From Streptomyces purpureus (GTDB lineage: Bacteria; Actinomycetota; Actinomycetes; Streptomycetales; Streptomycetaceae), in assembly GCF_014648195.1 (NCBI RefSeq), contig NZ_BMQQ01000001.1, positions 1-42,827 of the forward strand: 42,827 nucleotides of DNA, given 5' to 3'. This document shows positions 16,802-26,585 of the stretch, piece after piece; position 1 is the first letter of the stretch, and each line of letters starts with the position of its first letter. The notes below the pieces were generated by a model that was not told the origin of the DNA, ran no database searches, and was given only the letters and a program-made list of their open reading frames with translations. A program made the translations under genes and the position numbers.

Positions 16802-17728
16802 ATGAGCGACCCAGCGGCCCCCACAGAACCCACAGACCCCACCGGCCCCCAGGCCCCAGCCGCCCCCACCGACCCGCTGCCGCCCCCGCCCGGCGGAGTC
16901 CTCTGGACCCTCGCCGGAGACATCCGCGGCCTCCTCCTGCTCCCCGCCGCATTCACCCTCCAGGTCGCCCACCCCGCCGTCGGCGCCGGCGTCGACGAAC
17001 ACTCCGTCTTCCGCACCGACCCCTGGGGCCGCGGAGAACGCTCCCTGCGCTCACTCCAGCTGTGGATCTACGGAGGAGAAGCCGCCGCCGAGGAAGGCCG
17101 CCGATTGCGCCGCCTGCACCGCGGCATCCAGGGCACCGACACCCACGGCCGCCCCTACCACGCCCTCGACCCCGCCACCTACGCCTGGGTCCACGCCACC
17201 GGCTTCCCCGTCTACCACCACGGCGCCCGCTACTTCATCCGGCCCCTCACCGAAGCCCAGGAACGCCGGCTCTACGCCGAATGGCTCCAGGTCGGCCGCA
17301 TCCTCGGCATCAGGGACCAGGACATGCCCCAGACCATCGAGGAGTTCTGGCCCTACTACCGCAGAATCGTCGCCGACGAACTGGAAGCCACCCCCGTCGT
17401 ACGCGACCTCGTCGACCCCCACCAGAAACTGCCGCCCCCCGACCGCGGCCCCATGCCCCTGCGCCTGCTCCTCACGGCACTGTGGCCCTGGATCATGCCC
17501 CGGTACGTACGGCTGCGGTCCTTCCTCACCGCCGGACTCATGCCACCGGACGCCCGCGACGCCCTCGGCCTGACCTGGACCGACCGGCAGGAGCGAACCC
17601 TGCGCCGCTTCGCCCGGGTCGTACGGATCGTGGTGCCCGTACTCCCCGAGCGCCTGCGCTACCTCCCCCTCGCCCGCGAGGCGCGCCGCCGCGAGCGGCT
17701 CAGCCGGTCAGGCCGCCGCGCGCGATGA
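16802..17728 (+). CDS. Oxygenase MpaB family (DUF2236) protein
   Basis: This 308-residue protein belongs to the DUF2236 / MpaB / latex-clearing-protein oxygenase superfamily, whose characterised members are b-type haem oxygenases. The family opening [20 protein letters not shown] carries a conserved His (QVAHP), followed by [16 protein letters not shown]. Further family features are YAWVHATGF and a distal [19 protein letters not shown]. The carboxy-terminal third is Arg-rich. The first 28 residues are a Pro/Thr-rich tail without a signal peptide, so it is cytoplasmic or peripheral. ATG at 16802 has GGAG at 16792-16795. Its last 29 bases overlap the end of the convergent GH1 gene. Substrate unknown. 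Confidence 0.83.
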   Translation: MSDPAAPTEPTDPTGPQAPAAPTDPLPPPPGGVLWTLAGDIRGLLLLPAAFTLQVAHPAVGAGVDEHSVFRTDPWGRGERSLRSLQLWIYGGEAAAEEGRRLRRLHRGIQGTDTHGRPYHALDPATYAWVHATGFPVYHHGARYFIRPLTEAQERRLYAEWLQVGRILGIRDQDMPQTIEEFWPYYRRIVADELEATPVVRDLVDPHQKLPPPDRGPMPLRLLLTALWPWIMPRYVRLRSFLTAGLMPPDARDALGLTWTDRQERTLRRFARVVRIVVPVLPERLRYLPLAREARRRERLSRSGRRAR

Positions 17729-19097
17729 CCCGCGCGTACCAGCGGGCGCTGTCCTTCGGCGTGCGGCGCTGGGTGGCGAAGTCGACATGGACGATGCCGA
17801 ACCGCTTGCCGTAGCCGTAGGCCCACTCGAAGTTGTCCAGCAGCGACCACAGGAAATAGCCCCTCACATCGGCCCCGTCGGCGAGCGCGCGGTGCACGGC
17901 GGCCAGATGGGCATGGAGGTAGGCCACCCGCTCCGGGTCGTGGACGTCGCCGGACGGGTCGGCGTAGTCGTCGTACGCCGCGCCGTTCTCCGTGATCACC
18001 AGTGGCACCCCGGGCAGGTCGTCGCGCAGCCGGGTCAGCAGCTCGTACAGTCCCTCCGCGTCCACCGGCCAGTCCATCGCGGTCCGCGGCCCGGGCGCGG
18101 GCAGGAACCGCACCCGGTCCTCGGTGCCCGGCCACGGGGAGGGCGTGGGGGATGTGCCCGCGGCGACCACGGTCGGCGCGTAGTAGTTGATGCCGAGCGA
18201 GTCGATCGGCGCGTGCGCCGTCGCCAGGTCCCCGTCGTGGACGAAGGACCAGTCGGTCAGCGCGGCTGTGTCCGCCACCAGATCGTCCGGCAGCCGACCA
18301 TGGAAGACCGGGTCGAGGAAGATCCGGTTGCCGAGCGCGTCGATCCGGCGGGCCGCGTCCAGGTCGTCCGGGTCACCGGAAGCAGGCCGCACCGCATGGA
18401 GATTGAGCGTCAGCGAGATCTCCGCGGCCGCGGGCAGCGCCGCGCGCAGCGCCCGCACGGCGAGCCCGTGGGCGAGGTTGAAGTGGTGGGCGGCGCGCAG
18501 CGCGGCCGCCGGTTCCGTACGGCCCGGGGCGTGGACGCCCGAGCCGTAGCCGAGGAACGCCGCGCACCAGGGTTCGTTGAGGGTGGTCCAGGTGGCGACC
18601 CGGTCGCCGAGCGCGTCCGCGGTCAGGTGTGCGTACTCGGCGAACCGGGCGGCGGTGTCGCGGTGCGGCCAGCCGCCCGCGTCCTCCAGCTCCTGGGGGA
18701 GGTCCCAGTGGTAGAGGGTGGCAACCGGGCGGATGCCGGCGGCGCGCAGGGCGTCGGTGAGCCGCCGGTAGAAGTCCAGGCCCTTCTGGACGGCCGGTCC
18801 ACGGCCGGTGGGCTGGACGCGCGGCCAGGCGATCGAGAAGCGGTAGTCGCTGACGCCGAGCTCGGCCAGCAGGGCGATGTCCTCGTCCATGCGGTGGTAG
18901 TGGTCGGCGGCGATGTCGCCGGTGTCGCCGTTGCGGACCCGGCCCGGGGTGCGGCTGAAGGTGTCCCAGATGGAGGGGGTGCGGCCGTCCTCGGTGGCGG
19001 CACCCTCGATCTGGTACGCGGCGGTGGCGGTGCCCCAGCGGAAACCGGCCGGGAAGGCGAGCGTGGGGGCCTCGGGGCGGGCGTCGACGGAGGTCAT
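17700..19097 (-). CDS. GH1 beta-glucosidase, intracellular
   Basis: This 465-residue family 1 glycoside hydrolase has no signal peptide, so it acts on sugars after import. The opening is [19 protein letters not shown]. The acid/base Glu175 is in TLNEPW and the nucleophile Glu370 is in [10 protein letters not shown]. The carboxy-terminal segment [21 protein letters not shown] is complete. It is the last gene of the transporter operon (22392 to 17700, minus strand), and with an endo-beta-1,3-glucanase divergent from that operon its likely substrates are laminaribiose and short laminari-oligosaccharides. This is inferred from context, because GH1 enzymes also accept cellobiose. ATG at 19097 is chosen over upstream in-frame codons because the GH1 domain begins about 14 residues later. 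Confidence 0.92.
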   Translation of the reverse strand: MTSVDARPEAPTLAFPAGFRWGTATAAYQIEGAATEDGRTPSIWDTFSRTPGRVRNGDTGDIAADHYHRMDEDIALLAELGVSDYRFSIAWPRVQPTGRGPAVQKGLDFYRRLTDALRAAGIRPVATLYHWDLPQELEDAGGWPHRDTAARFAEYAHLTADALGDRVATWTTLNEPWCAAFLGYGSGVHAPGRTEPAAALRAAHHFNLAHGLAVRALRAALPAAAEISLTLNLHAVRPASGDPDDLDAARRIDALGNRIFLDPVFHGRLPDDLVADTAALTDWSFVHDGDLATAHAPIDSLGINYYAPTVVAAGTSPTPSPWPGTEDRVRFLPAPGPRTAMDWPVDAEGLYELLTRLRDDLPGVPLVITENGAAYDDYADPSGDVHDPERVAYLHAHLAAVHRALADGADVRGYFLWSLLDNFEWAYGYGKRFGIVHVDFATQRRTPKDSARWYARVIARGGLTG

Positions 19098-19210
19098 GGA
19101 GAAGGAGCTCCCAACAGACGTGATGAGGAGGGAAAATGAGCCAGCCCTGAAGATCGGGTCAGCCGTGAAGAGCGGGCGGCGCTGTAGATCGGGTCGGCCC
19201 CGGAAACAGG

Positions 19211-20047
19211 TCAGCCCTTGACGGCCCCCTGCATGATGCCGCCGACTATCTGCCGGCCGAGCAGGCCGAAGACGAGCAGGACGGGCAGGGTGCCCAGCAG
19301 CGTGCCGGCCATGATCACGGACTGGTCGTGGACATAGCCGCCGCCGAGCTGCCGCAACGCGACCTGCACCGTCGGCTCCTGCGAGGAGAGCGCCACGATC
19401 GGCCAGAAGAAGTCGTTCCAGGCGGTCATGAACGTCAGCAGGCCGAGAACGGCCATGCCGGGCCGGGCGATCGGCACGACGACGGCCCAGAAGATCCGCG
19501 CCGTCGAGGCGCCGTCGACCCGCGCCGCCTCGATCAGCTCGTCCGGCAGCGCCTGCACCAGGAACTGCCGCATGAAGAACACCCCGAACGCCGAGACCAG
19601 CCCGGGCAGGATCACCGACTGGAGCTGGTTCACCCACTGCAGCTTCGCGATCAGCATGAACAGCGGGATCACACCCAGCTGCGGCGGGATCATCATCGTG
19701 GCGACGGTGACCGCGAGCAGCGCACCCCGCCCGCGGAAGCGCAGCTTGGCGAAGGCGAACCCGGCCAGGGTGCAGCACAGGACCGTGCCGACGGTGATCG
19801 AGGTCGAGACGATCAGCGAGTTCAGCAGGGCCTTGCCGATGTCCGCCTCCAGCGTCACCGCCTCGATGTTGCGCAGCAGATGAGGCCCGGGCAGCAGCGA
19901 GGGCGGCACCCGCGCCAGATCGGCGTTGGAACGGCTGGCGGCGACAAGGGTCCAGTAGAACGGGAAGGCGGAGACGAGGACGGCGACGGTCAGGATCGCG
20001 TAGGTGAGCTTTCCGCCGTGCCGTGTGCGGCCCGCGTAGCTGGTCAT
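19211..20047 (-). CDS. Carbohydrate ABC transporter permease (MalG type)
   Basis: This 278-residue inner-membrane permease has six predicted helices (first at about 15-36). It carries the EAA loop [20 protein letters not shown], with the conserved Gly four residues after the EAA element, which docks on the ATPase. It ends [16 protein letters not shown], the usual tail of the MalG-like family (CUT1 sugar importers). The ATG at 20047 overlaps the stop of the upstream permease by four bases. A 113-nt gap precedes the GH1 gene. No ATPase gene is in the locus. Streptomyces CUT1 importers normally use the shared MsiK ATPase encoded elsewhere, and that is the likely arrangement here. Confidence 0.93.
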   Translation of the reverse strand: MTSYAGRTRHGGKLTYAILTVAVLVSAFPFYWTLVAASRSNADLARVPPSLLPGPHLLRNIEAVTLEADIGKALLNSLIVSTSITVGTVLCCTLAGFAFAKLRFRGRGALLAVTVATMMIPPQLGVIPLFMLIAKLQWVNQLQSVILPGLVSAFGVFFMRQFLVQALPDELIEAARVDGASTARIFWAVVVPIARPGMAVLGLLTFMTAWNDFFWPIVALSSQEPTVQVALRQLGGGYVHDQSVIMAGTLLGTLPVLLVFGLLGRQIVGGIMQGAVKG

Positions 20048-21018
20048 CGGATGGTCTCCGTACGGGAACGGCGGCGCGCGATCAGGGCGTTGACGCCCAC
20101 GAGCAGCAGGATCAGCAGGAACATCACCCAGGCGATGGCGGCGGCCCGGCCCAGGTGGAAGAAGCCCCAGCCCTGCTCGTACAGGTAGAGGCCCAGGGTC
20201 TGGTACTGGTGGGAGATGCCGCCCGACAACGACCCCTCGAACAGCAGCGGTTCGCCGAACAGCTGGGTGGCGCCGATGGTGGAGACGACGGCCGTGAAGA
20301 CGATCGTGGGCCGCAGCCCGGGCAGGGTCACATGGACGAACTGCCGCCACCGCGACGCCCCGTCCATCTCCGCCGCCTCGTACAGCTCACCAGGGATGGA
20401 CTGCATACCGGCCAGATAGATCAGCGCGTTGTAGCCGGTCCACCGCCAGATCACGATCGAGGAGACGGCGACCTGCGAGGCGAGCGTGCCGGTCTGCCAG
20501 TCGACCGGACCGATACCGACAGCCGACAGGACGTAGTTGACCAGGCCGAAGTCACGGCCGAAGAGCTGGGCGAAGACAAGGGTGGCGGCGGCGACGGAGG
20601 TCGCGTACGGCATCAGCATCGCCGTACGGAAGAAGGTCCGGCCCCGCAGCTTGTAGTGGAGCAGATGGGCAAGGCCCAGCGCCATCGCCAGCTGCGGCAC
20701 CGTGGAGAGCACCCCGATGGTGAAGGTGTTGCGCAGCGCCGTCCAGAAGTAGGAGTCGGTGAACAGGGCGGTGTAGTTGCCCAGGCCCCGCCACTCCATC
20801 TCGCCGGGGGTCTGCAGCTCCACGCGGTAGAGGGAGACCACCGCGGTGTAGATCAACGGGAAGACCCCGAAGGCGGCGAAGAGGGTGAAGAACGGGGCGA
20901 TGTACGTGTACGGGGAGAGCGTGCGCCACAGGCGCCGCGGCGCCCGCGGCGCCGGCGCGGGAGCCGGGGAGCCGGGCGGCGCGGTCCCGGTCGCGGGAGG
21001 GGCGGAGGGCAGGGTCAT
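20044..21018 (-). CDS. Carbohydrate ABC transporter permease (MalF type)
   Basis: This 324-residue permease partners the MalG-type protein. After a Pro/Ala-rich cytoplasmic start (1-28) come six helices, beginning [20 protein letters not shown]. The EAA loop is [20 protein letters not shown]. The segment [20 protein letters not shown] is typical of sugar (CUT1) permeases. Its stop overlaps the next gene's ATG (ATGA), so the two subunits are co-translated. An 87-nt gap separates it from the binding-protein gene, consistent with one operon. Binding protein plus two permeases plus beta-glucosidase is the same order as cellobiose and laminaribiose importers in actinomycetes. Confidence 0.93.
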   Translation of the reverse strand: MTLPSAPPATGTAPPGSPAPAPAPRAPRRLWRTLSPYTYIAPFFTLFAAFGVFPLIYTAVVSLYRVELQTPGEMEWRGLGNYTALFTDSYFWTALRNTFTIGVLSTVPQLAMALGLAHLLHYKLRGRTFFRTAMLMPYATSVAAATLVFAQLFGRDFGLVNYVLSAVGIGPVDWQTGTLASQVAVSSIVIWRWTGYNALIYLAGMQSIPGELYEAAEMDGASRWRQFVHVTLPGLRPTIVFTAVVSTIGATQLFGEPLLFEGSLSGGISHQYQTLGLYLYEQGWGFFHLGRAAAIAWVMFLLILLLVGVNALIARRRSRTETIR

Positions 21019-21105
21019 CGTGCGGCCCTTCGGGAGGCGTGAGGGGGCTGGGGTCGAACCGGGGCGGCGGGCCGGGCGTGCGGTGGCCGGGCCCGCCGGC
21101 GCCGG

Positions 21106-22392
21106 TCAGCCGGTGGCGTTCTCCACGCCCTTCTTCGCATGCGACCAGGCCTCTTCGGAGGAGGTGCCCTTGCGTTCGACCTCGCTGAGCGCGTTGGTGA
21201 TCTGGTCGGCGACATTCTTGTCGTGGACGCCGAGGACCTGCACCGGCGCCGCCTTGGCCGCCTCACCGAAGATCTTGCCGATCGGCGCGCCCGAGAAGTA
21301 CGGGTCGGTGGCGTCGGCGACCGCGGCGATCGCGCCGGTCGCGGAGGGGAAGTTGCCCTGCTTGCGGAAGAGCTTGGCCTGCTGTTCGGGGGCGGTGAGC
21401 CACTGGATGAGCTGGTACGCCTCCTTCTTGTGCTTGGCCGCGCGCGGGACGGTCAGATACGAGCCGCCCCAGTTCCCCGCGCCGCCGGGGAGCTTGGCGA
21501 TGTCCCACTTGCCCTTGCCGGCCTCACCGGCCTGACCCTTGATGTAGCCGAGCATCCAGGCCGGGCAGGGCAGCGTGGCGAAGGAGCCGGAGGAGAACGC
21601 CTGGTTCCACTGCGGTGACCACTGGTCGAGCTTGGCGCTCAGCCCGTCCCCGGCGGCCCGCACCGAGGCGTCCCAGGCCGCCTTCACCGCGGGATTGTCC
21701 TCGTAGACCAGGGCGCCGGAGGCGTCGTAGTAGCGCTCCTTCTCCTGCCCGATCATGATCGTGAAGAGGCTGCCGACACTGTCCAGCCAGGCGCTCTTGG
21801 CCGGGGCCTTGGCCTTGTACTGCTTGCCGAGGGCGAGATAGCCGTCCCAGGTGGCCCACTTCCGCGCGAGGACGTCACGGTCGGTGGGCAGCCCCGCCTC
21901 GCGCAGCAGGTCGGTGCGGTAGCACATCGCCTCCGGGCCGACGTCGGTGCCGAGGCCCACGACCCGCCCGTCCTTGGTGGTGGCCGCCGACCACTTGGCC
22001 TCGGCGAACTGGTTCTTCAGGCCGTCCGCCCCGTACTTCTTCAGGTCCTCGAACTTGTCGGCCTGCTGCTGGGTGACGGAGGCGATCCGGCCGACCTCGA
22101 CGGCCTGCACGTCGGCGAGTCCGCCGCCGCCCGCGAGCCGGGTCTGCAGGGACTTCCAGTAGTCCTGCTCGTCCTCGGTGTCGGTCTGCTTGATCCTGAC
22201 CCCGGGGTGGAGCTTCTCGTACTCGGCGTAGAGCCCGGCCTCCTGGTATCCGAACGAGCCGAAGAGGTCGACGGTCAGGGTGACCTTGCCACCCGCGCCG
22301 TCGGACGAGGACGGCCCAGATCCACAGGCGGCGAGCAGGGCTCCGCCGAGCACGACCGCGACGGCCGTTCTGGCGGCTCGGGCGAGGGGCAT
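21106..22392 (-). CDS. Sugar-binding lipoprotein of ABC importer
   Basis: This 428-residue extracellular solute-binding protein (family 1) has a lipoprotein signal with lipobox LAAC (Cys23). It then has a Ser/Gly linker and the family start VTLTVDLFGSFGYQ. Typical segments are ADVQAVEVGRIASVTQQQADKF and WGGSYLTVPRAAKHKKEAYQLIQW (given here only as landmarks). It would capture oligosaccharides, probably beta-1,3-glucan fragments judging from the neighbouring GH81 and GH1 genes. ATG at 22392 has a consensus AAGGAGG at 22405-22399. First gene of the importer operon, it is divergent from the GH81 gene. A perfect palindrome GTGAGAGCGCTCTCAC lies 56 bases upstream of the start and should place the operon under the LacI-type regulator. 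Confidence 0.93.
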   Translation of the reverse strand: MPLARAARTAVAVVLGGALLAACGSGPSSSDGAGGKVTLTVDLFGSFGYQEAGLYAEYEKLHPGVRIKQTDTEDEQDYWKSLQTRLAGGGGLADVQAVEVGRIASVTQQQADKFEDLKKYGADGLKNQFAEAKWSAATTKDGRVVGLGTDVGPEAMCYRTDLLREAGLPTDRDVLARKWATWDGYLALGKQYKAKAPAKSAWLDSVGSLFTIMIGQEKERYYDASGALVYEDNPAVKAAWDASVRAAGDGLSAKLDQWSPQWNQAFSSGSFATLPCPAWMLGYIKGQAGEAGKGKWDIAKLPGGAGNWGGSYLTVPRAAKHKKEAYQLIQWLTAPEQQAKLFRKQGNFPSATGAIAAVADATDPYFSGAPIGKIFGEAAKAAPVQVLGVHDKNVADQITNALSEVERKGTSSEEAWSHAKKGVENATG

Positions 22393-22447
22393 GGGAAGCC
22401 TCCTTGGCTTCGTACGGGACGTGGGTGAGTCTTCAGTGCGGAAGAGT

Positions 22448-22463
22448 GTGAGAGCGCTCTCAC
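22448..22463. promoter_or_regulatory. LacI-type operator of the importer operon
   Basis: GTGAGAGCGCTCTCAC is a perfect 16-bp palindrome in the 5' region of the binding-protein gene. The same core occurs in front of the GH81 gene and of the LacI-family gene. The GAGCGCTC centre is shared with known CebR/CelR-type LacI operators. A possible minus-strand promoter (TTGACC 22540-22535, TGTGTT 22517-22512, 17-bp spacing) would put it in the leader. Confidence 0.8.
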
Positions 22464-22561
22464 GAATGCGTCTGGAGCGTGCCTCTCCGATCCTTCTCCC
22501 GTCAAGAGTCGAACACACAACAGCCATACTGTCCGGTCAACTCGCGGCTCGACGCGCCGTA

Positions 22562-22591
22562 TTGACAGGTGCGTTTCAGGAGTTTTACGTT
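22562..22591 (+). promoter_or_regulatory. Promoter of the GH81 gene
   Basis: TTGACA at 22562-22567 matches the vegetative -35 consensus. TACGTT at 22586-22591 is a fair -10 box, with 18-bp spacing. The start point would be near 22598, just ahead of the operator at 22602-22615, so a bound repressor would block transcription. The ATG is at 22651. Confidence 0.6.
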
Positions 22592-22601
22592 CCTCGGCAC
22601 C

Positions 22602-22615
22602 TGAGAGCGCTCTCG
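22602..22615. promoter_or_regulatory. LacI-type operator of the GH81 gene
   Basis: TGAGAGCGCTCTCG contains the perfect 12-bp palindrome GAGAGCGCTCTC (22603-22614). It is identical in core to the operators at 22448 and 27771 and lies immediately downstream of the predicted transcription start. Confidence 0.8.
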
Positions 22616-22650
22616 ACACCCATTTCCCCCACGACTTCGAGGTGCCGTCC

Positions 22651-25422
22651 ATGCCAGCCCGCGCCCGACCCACCGCAGCATTCCTGCTGACCACCGCCCT
22701 GGCCGCCGCCGCCCTGACCGGGCCCGCCGCCGCCCCGGCCGCAGCCGCCACCATCCCCGTCGGATCCGGCAGTTACTCCGACACCCGCCCCGCCGGAACC
22801 TCCGGCCCCACCAACCACACCGGCGCCCCGGTCCTCCCCAAACTCACCGCCGCCGCCCAGAACCGCCCCGTCCCCACCAACGACTGGTGGTCCTCCCTCG
22901 CCTTCCAGCGCTACGGCGACAACCCGTACTCCACGCCCATGTACGGCCACCCCCTGACCTACCAGGCCACGGCGAACGGCCTCGACATCGGCCACCCCAC
23001 CACCCCCGCCGTCGTCGGCGAGGGACGGCAGTACGAGTACGCCCACAAACGCGACCTCACGCTCGGCCTGAGCGGACTCAACTCCCCGGACACCAAGGCC
23101 GACTCCTGGTCCGACTGGACCGTCACGCCGTACTGGTCCGACGGCACCCGCACCCTGCGCACCACCATCGGCCACGGCCTGCCCTTCGTGTACGCCAAGG
23201 GCACCGGCGGCAGCGCCCGCGTCACCACCGCCACCACCCCGACCGTCTTCGCCGACCAGGGCAACGTCCTCGGCATCACCGTCGCAGGCCACCACTACGC
23301 CCTGTTCGCACCCACCGGCAGCGACTGGACCGTCGCCGGCGACACCCTCACCGCCGGACTCGGCACCAAGGACTATTTCTCGCTCGCCGTCCTCCCTTCC
23401 ACCGACGCCCTCGCCCTCTACAAGAAGTACGCCTACTCCTTCGTCACCGGCTCCAAGGCCACCTGGTCGGCCACCGGCGGCACGGTCAGGGCCACCTACA
23501 CCCTCACCACCCAGCCCCAGGAAGGCACCGAGACCGGCACCCTCCAGGCCCTCTACCGCCACCAGTGGCTGCACACCACCGACCCGCTCACCCCGTACAC
23601 CTACGTCTCCCCACGCGGCACCATGAAGGTCCGGGCCGCGGCGACCTTCACCACCACCCAGAAGGCGGCCGCCGTCCTCCCCGCCCTGCCCAAGACCACC
23701 GGCATCGACCAGGCCCGGCTCCGCACCCACCTCGCCGAAGCCGCGAACGCCGCCGACCCCTTCGCCGGCGCCACCGACACCTACTGGACCGGCAAAGCAC
23801 TCGGCCGCCTCGCCCAACTGGTGCCCCTCGCCGACCAGATCGGCGAGCACGCCACCCGCGACAAACTGATCGGTCTGCTCAAGGGCCGCCTCCAGGACTG
23901 GTTCACCGCGGGCGGCGCGAACGAGTTCTCGTACGACAAGAACTGGAAGACCCTGATCGGCTACCCGGCCTCCTACGGCAGCGACACCGAACTCAACGAC
24001 CACCACTTCCACTACTCGTACTACGTGTACGCGGCGGCGATCGTCGCCCAGTACGACCCGGCATGGGCCACCGACCAGGCCTGGGGCGGGATGGTGAAGA
24101 CCCTGATCCGCGACGCCGCCAACCCCAGCAGGACCGACACCGCCTTCCCCTTCCTGCGCGGCTTCGATGTGTACGCGGGCCACAGCTGGGCCTCCGGACA
24201 CCAGGGCTTCGCCGCCGGCAACAACCAGGAATCCTCCTCCGAGTCCACCAACCTCAGCGCCGGCCTCGTCCTGTGGGGTTCGGTGACCGGTGACACCGCA
24301 CTGCGCGATCTCGGTCTCTACCTGCTCACCACCGAGTCCGAGGCCGTCGCGCAGTACTGGTTCGACGCCGACCAGCAGGTCTTCCCCGGCTCCTTCGGCC
24401 ATGACACGGCCGGCATGGTGTGGGGGAGTGGCGCCGCCTACGCCACCTGGTGGACCGCGAACCCCGAGGAGATCCACGGCATCAACGTCCTGCCCGTCAC
24501 CGCGGGCAGCTCCCTCCACCTCGCCCGCCACAAGGCCGCGATCCGGCGCAACCTCGCCGAACTGGAACGGGAGAACGGCGGCCCCGCCGTCGAATGGCGC
24601 GACATCCTCTGGGAGTTCCAGTCACTCGCCGACCCGGCCGCCGCCCGCGCGAAGTGGGACGCGGGGCACGCCGGCTACACCCCGGAGGCCGGCGAGTCCA
24701 AGGCCCACACGTACCACTGGATCACCAGCCTCGACACCCTCGGCGCCCCCGACGCGACCGTCACCGGTGACATCGCCACCTCGGCGGTCTTCACCAAGGG
24801 AACGGTACGGACGTACGCCGCCCACAACCACGCTTCCACCGCGCGTACCGTCACCTTCTCCGACGGCACCCAGCTCATTGTCCCCGCCCGGTCAACCGCC
24901 ACCAAGACGGGCAGCGGCGGCACCGACCCGGGGGAGCCCGGCCCCAGCACCGGGAACACCTTCCAGCTCCGCACCGGCGGCACCCTCACCACCGCCACCG
25001 GAACCACGGCCGTGAACGACACCCTCGCCTCCGCCCAGGGCGCCAACCACGACGGCACCCCCAACCGGCCCCTCGTCTACGAGGCCAAGGGCGTCCACGC
25101 CACCCTCACTCCCGGCGCCGGCACCGCCTTCCGGCTCCAGGTCGACGCCGGCACCACCGTCGGCCTCGGCCAGCAGGCCAGAATCAGCTACGACCTCACC
25201 GGCGACGGCACCTTCGACCGGACGGAGACGTACCACTACTTCGCCACCGACCCCGTCCACGGCTGGGAGGAATACACCCAGGCGCGCGGCCTGAAGTCGG
25301 CCACCGGCACACCGGGCGACCTGCGCGGCGGCACCGTACGCCTGGAGGTGTGGCACGCCATAGGCAACGGCACGGCCCTGCTCCAGACCGGCACGGACCG
25401 CTCAGCCGTGGTCATCCCGTAG
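22651..25422 (+). CDS. Secreted GH81 endo-beta-1,3-glucanase with C-terminal glucan-binding module
   Basis: This 923-residue exported enzyme cuts beta-1,3-glucans such as laminarin, curdlan or fungal walls. It has a signal peptide (about 1-32). The GH81 body has the family segments NDWWSSLAFQRYG near its start, LNDHHFHYSYYVYA with the acid Asp450, and GNNQESSSES with Glu527 and Glu531, one of them the base. A Gly/Pro/Ser linker at about 752-770 leads to a 150-residue beta-rich module ending the protein. That module resembles the CBM56 beta-1,3-glucan-binding type. ATG at 22651 is served by GAGGTG at 22638-22643. It is divergent from the importer operon and has its own promoter and operator. 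The products would feed the importer and GH1 enzyme. Confidence 0.93.
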   Translation: MPARARPTAAFLLTTALAAAALTGPAAAPAAAATIPVGSGSYSDTRPAGTSGPTNHTGAPVLPKLTAAAQNRPVPTNDWWSSLAFQRYGDNPYSTPMYGHPLTYQATANGLDIGHPTTPAVVGEGRQYEYAHKRDLTLGLSGLNSPDTKADSWSDWTVTPYWSDGTRTLRTTIGHGLPFVYAKGTGGSARVTTATTPTVFADQGNVLGITVAGHHYALFAPTGSDWTVAGDTLTAGLGTKDYFSLAVLPSTDALALYKKYAYSFVTGSKATWSATGGTVRATYTLTTQPQEGTETGTLQALYRHQWLHTTDPLTPYTYVSPRGTMKVRAAATFTTTQKAAAVLPALPKTTGIDQARLRTHLAEAANAADPFAGATDTYWTGKALGRLAQLVPLADQIGEHATRDKLIGLLKGRLQDWFTAGGANEFSYDKNWKTLIGYPASYGSDTELNDHHFHYSYYVYAAAIVAQYDPAWATDQAWGGMVKTLIRDAANPSRTDTAFPFLRGFDVYAGHSWASGHQGFAAGNNQESSSESTNLSAGLVLWGSVTGDTALRDLGLYLLTTESEAVAQYWFDADQQVFPGSFGHDTAGMVWGSGAAYATWWTANPEEIHGINVLPVTAGSSLHLARHKAAIRRNLAELERENGGPAVEWRDILWEFQSLADPAAARAKWDAGHAGYTPEAGESKAHTYHWITSLDTLGAPDATVTGDIATSAVFTKGTVRTYAAHNHASTARTVTFSDGTQLIVPARSTATKTGSGGTDPGEPGPSTGNTFQLRTGGTLTTATGTTAVNDTLASAQGANHDGTPNRPLVYEAKGVHATLTPGAGTAFRLQVDAGTTVGLGQQARISYDLTGDGTFDRTETYHYFATDPVHGWEEYTQARGLKSATGTPGDLRGGTVRLEVWHAIGNGTALLQTGTDRSAVVIP

Positions 25423-25521
25423 TACCCGCTCACAAGTGACACCTGGCCTCGAGGTCAACACGGTCAGCCGCCCCGAAGACTCCTCCGGACTCGTCGTGCG
25501 GCCGTGTCGCCGGCTCGTCGC

Positions 25522-25552
25522 ACGGGCCTGGGTGTGGATGACGCAGGCCCGT
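25522..25552 (+). terminator. Hairpin downstream of the GH81 gene
   Basis: Arms ACGGGCCTG (25522-25530) and CAGGCCCGT (25544-25552) form a perfect 9-bp stem with a 13-nt loop. It lies about 100 bases after the GH81 stop and before the ribosome site of the next gene. It has no T-run. Confidence 0.5.
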
Positions 25553-25615
25553 CGGCACGCGAACTCCGGACAGCTCCGTAGCTGTTCCGTGACATCTGCT
25601 TGGGAGGATCTCGGC

Positions 25616-26329
25616 ATGGAAAGCGGGAGAGTACCCCAGGCGCGGCGCCGGATGGTCCGCGCGGCAATGGTGTCGGCCGTGCTGGCGGGCCTCGCCGTGG
25701 TGGGGGGGTGGTACATCTACGCCTGGCCCGCGGTTCCGATGGCCGGTGCATCGCGGACCGGTGAGGTGGACGCGGCGAGCAGCAAGGCGAAGACGGAGGC
25801 CGAACACCGGCTCGAGGAGGTCGTCGGCCTCCTGCCAGGGGCACCGCGGCCGCTCGGTGATGCGGCAGCGGACCACTGCCTTCGCAATTCCTCCTTCGAA
25901 GGCGAACCGCCTGGCCCGCTGGGCTGCCAGTGGCGGCTGGAGCGGTTTGTCGTCTTCGACGGTGACCTGCGGGCGGTTGGTGAAGCATGGGGGAAGGCCC
26001 TCGGCGACGACCGGTGGATCGGCTCACGGGCGCCGTTCCCCTCCGGATACAGCTCCACCTCCGAACGGTACGAGTACCGCGATCCGCGAACCCGTGACCG
26101 GCTCATCATCACGCTGGTTCAAGACGGTCCCGAGCTTCGACTCCTGGACGATGCGACCCGATTCGAGTTCGAGGGTGTCGAGGAGTACGAACGGGAGCGG
26201 CGGAGTTTCACCGGGCGAAAAGCCGCGGAACAGGCAGTGAAACAAGGCCGGCAAGTCGCCGGCGTCTCGCTGGTACGCGCCTACTACAGTCAGATCGGCC
26301 ACGCTCCCCTCGAACCTACGCACTGGTGA
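25616..26329 (+). CDS. Membrane-anchored extracytoplasmic protein, unknown family
   Basis: I do not recognise this 237-residue protein. It has a basic start (ESGRVPQARRRMVR), one hydrophobic segment (about 15-37) that anchors it, and an outside domain of about 190 residues. Cys88 and Cys104 may form a disulfide. A YEYRDPRTRDRLIITLVQDG stretch and a charged EEYERERRSFTGRKAAEQ helix suggest an alpha/beta fold. The ATG at 25616 has GGGAGG at 25602-25607. Codon use is less biased than in neighbouring genes, with more A/T-ending codons, so it may be a recent arrival. It separates the GH81 gene from the regulator gene and has no evident link to glucan use. Confidence 0.65.
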   Translation: MESGRVPQARRRMVRAAMVSAVLAGLAVVGGWYIYAWPAVPMAGASRTGEVDAASSKAKTEAEHRLEEVVGLLPGAPRPLGDAAADHCLRNSSFEGEPPGPLGCQWRLERFVVFDGDLRAVGEAWGKALGDDRWIGSRAPFPSGYSSTSERYEYRDPRTRDRLIITLVQDGPELRLLDDATRFEFEGVEEYERERRSFTGRKAAEQAVKQGRQVAGVSLVRAYYSQIGHAPLEPTHW

Positions 26330-26475
26330 CAACCCGGTCGAGACGCCGCCGAACGGCCAGTCGGAACGGCCGAGCGTCTGCGAGCCGACCCCATCGAGGC
26401 GGCTGATCACATGGCCAACTTGACGCCCGATCCTGCCCGGCGGTGACGTGCTCGGTCGAGAAACAAGATCTTTAC

Positions 26476-26538
26476 GGATGCCGGATGCCGGATGCCGGAT
26501 GACAGATGACAGGAAACGGATGACAAGAAACCGATGAC
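26476..26538. repeat. Short-period repeat GGATGCC/GGATGAC
   Basis: Three exact GGATGCC heptamers run at 26476-26496. They are followed by degenerate GGATGAC-like units and two related 15-mers (GGAAACGGATGACA and AGAAACCGATGACC types). The repeat lies in the 256-nt gap between convergent genes. I see no gene there. Confidence 0.6.
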
Positions 26539-26585
26539 CTATTACCGGCGGCGGGTGCCGACTGCCGGGCGTCGCGAGCCGGCCG

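Noticed and set aside
19098..19778. Upstream extension of the GH1 frame by over 200 residues
   Set aside because: That stretch is antisense-frame sequence within the MalG-type permease gene and has no relation to GH1. The domain begins after 19097.
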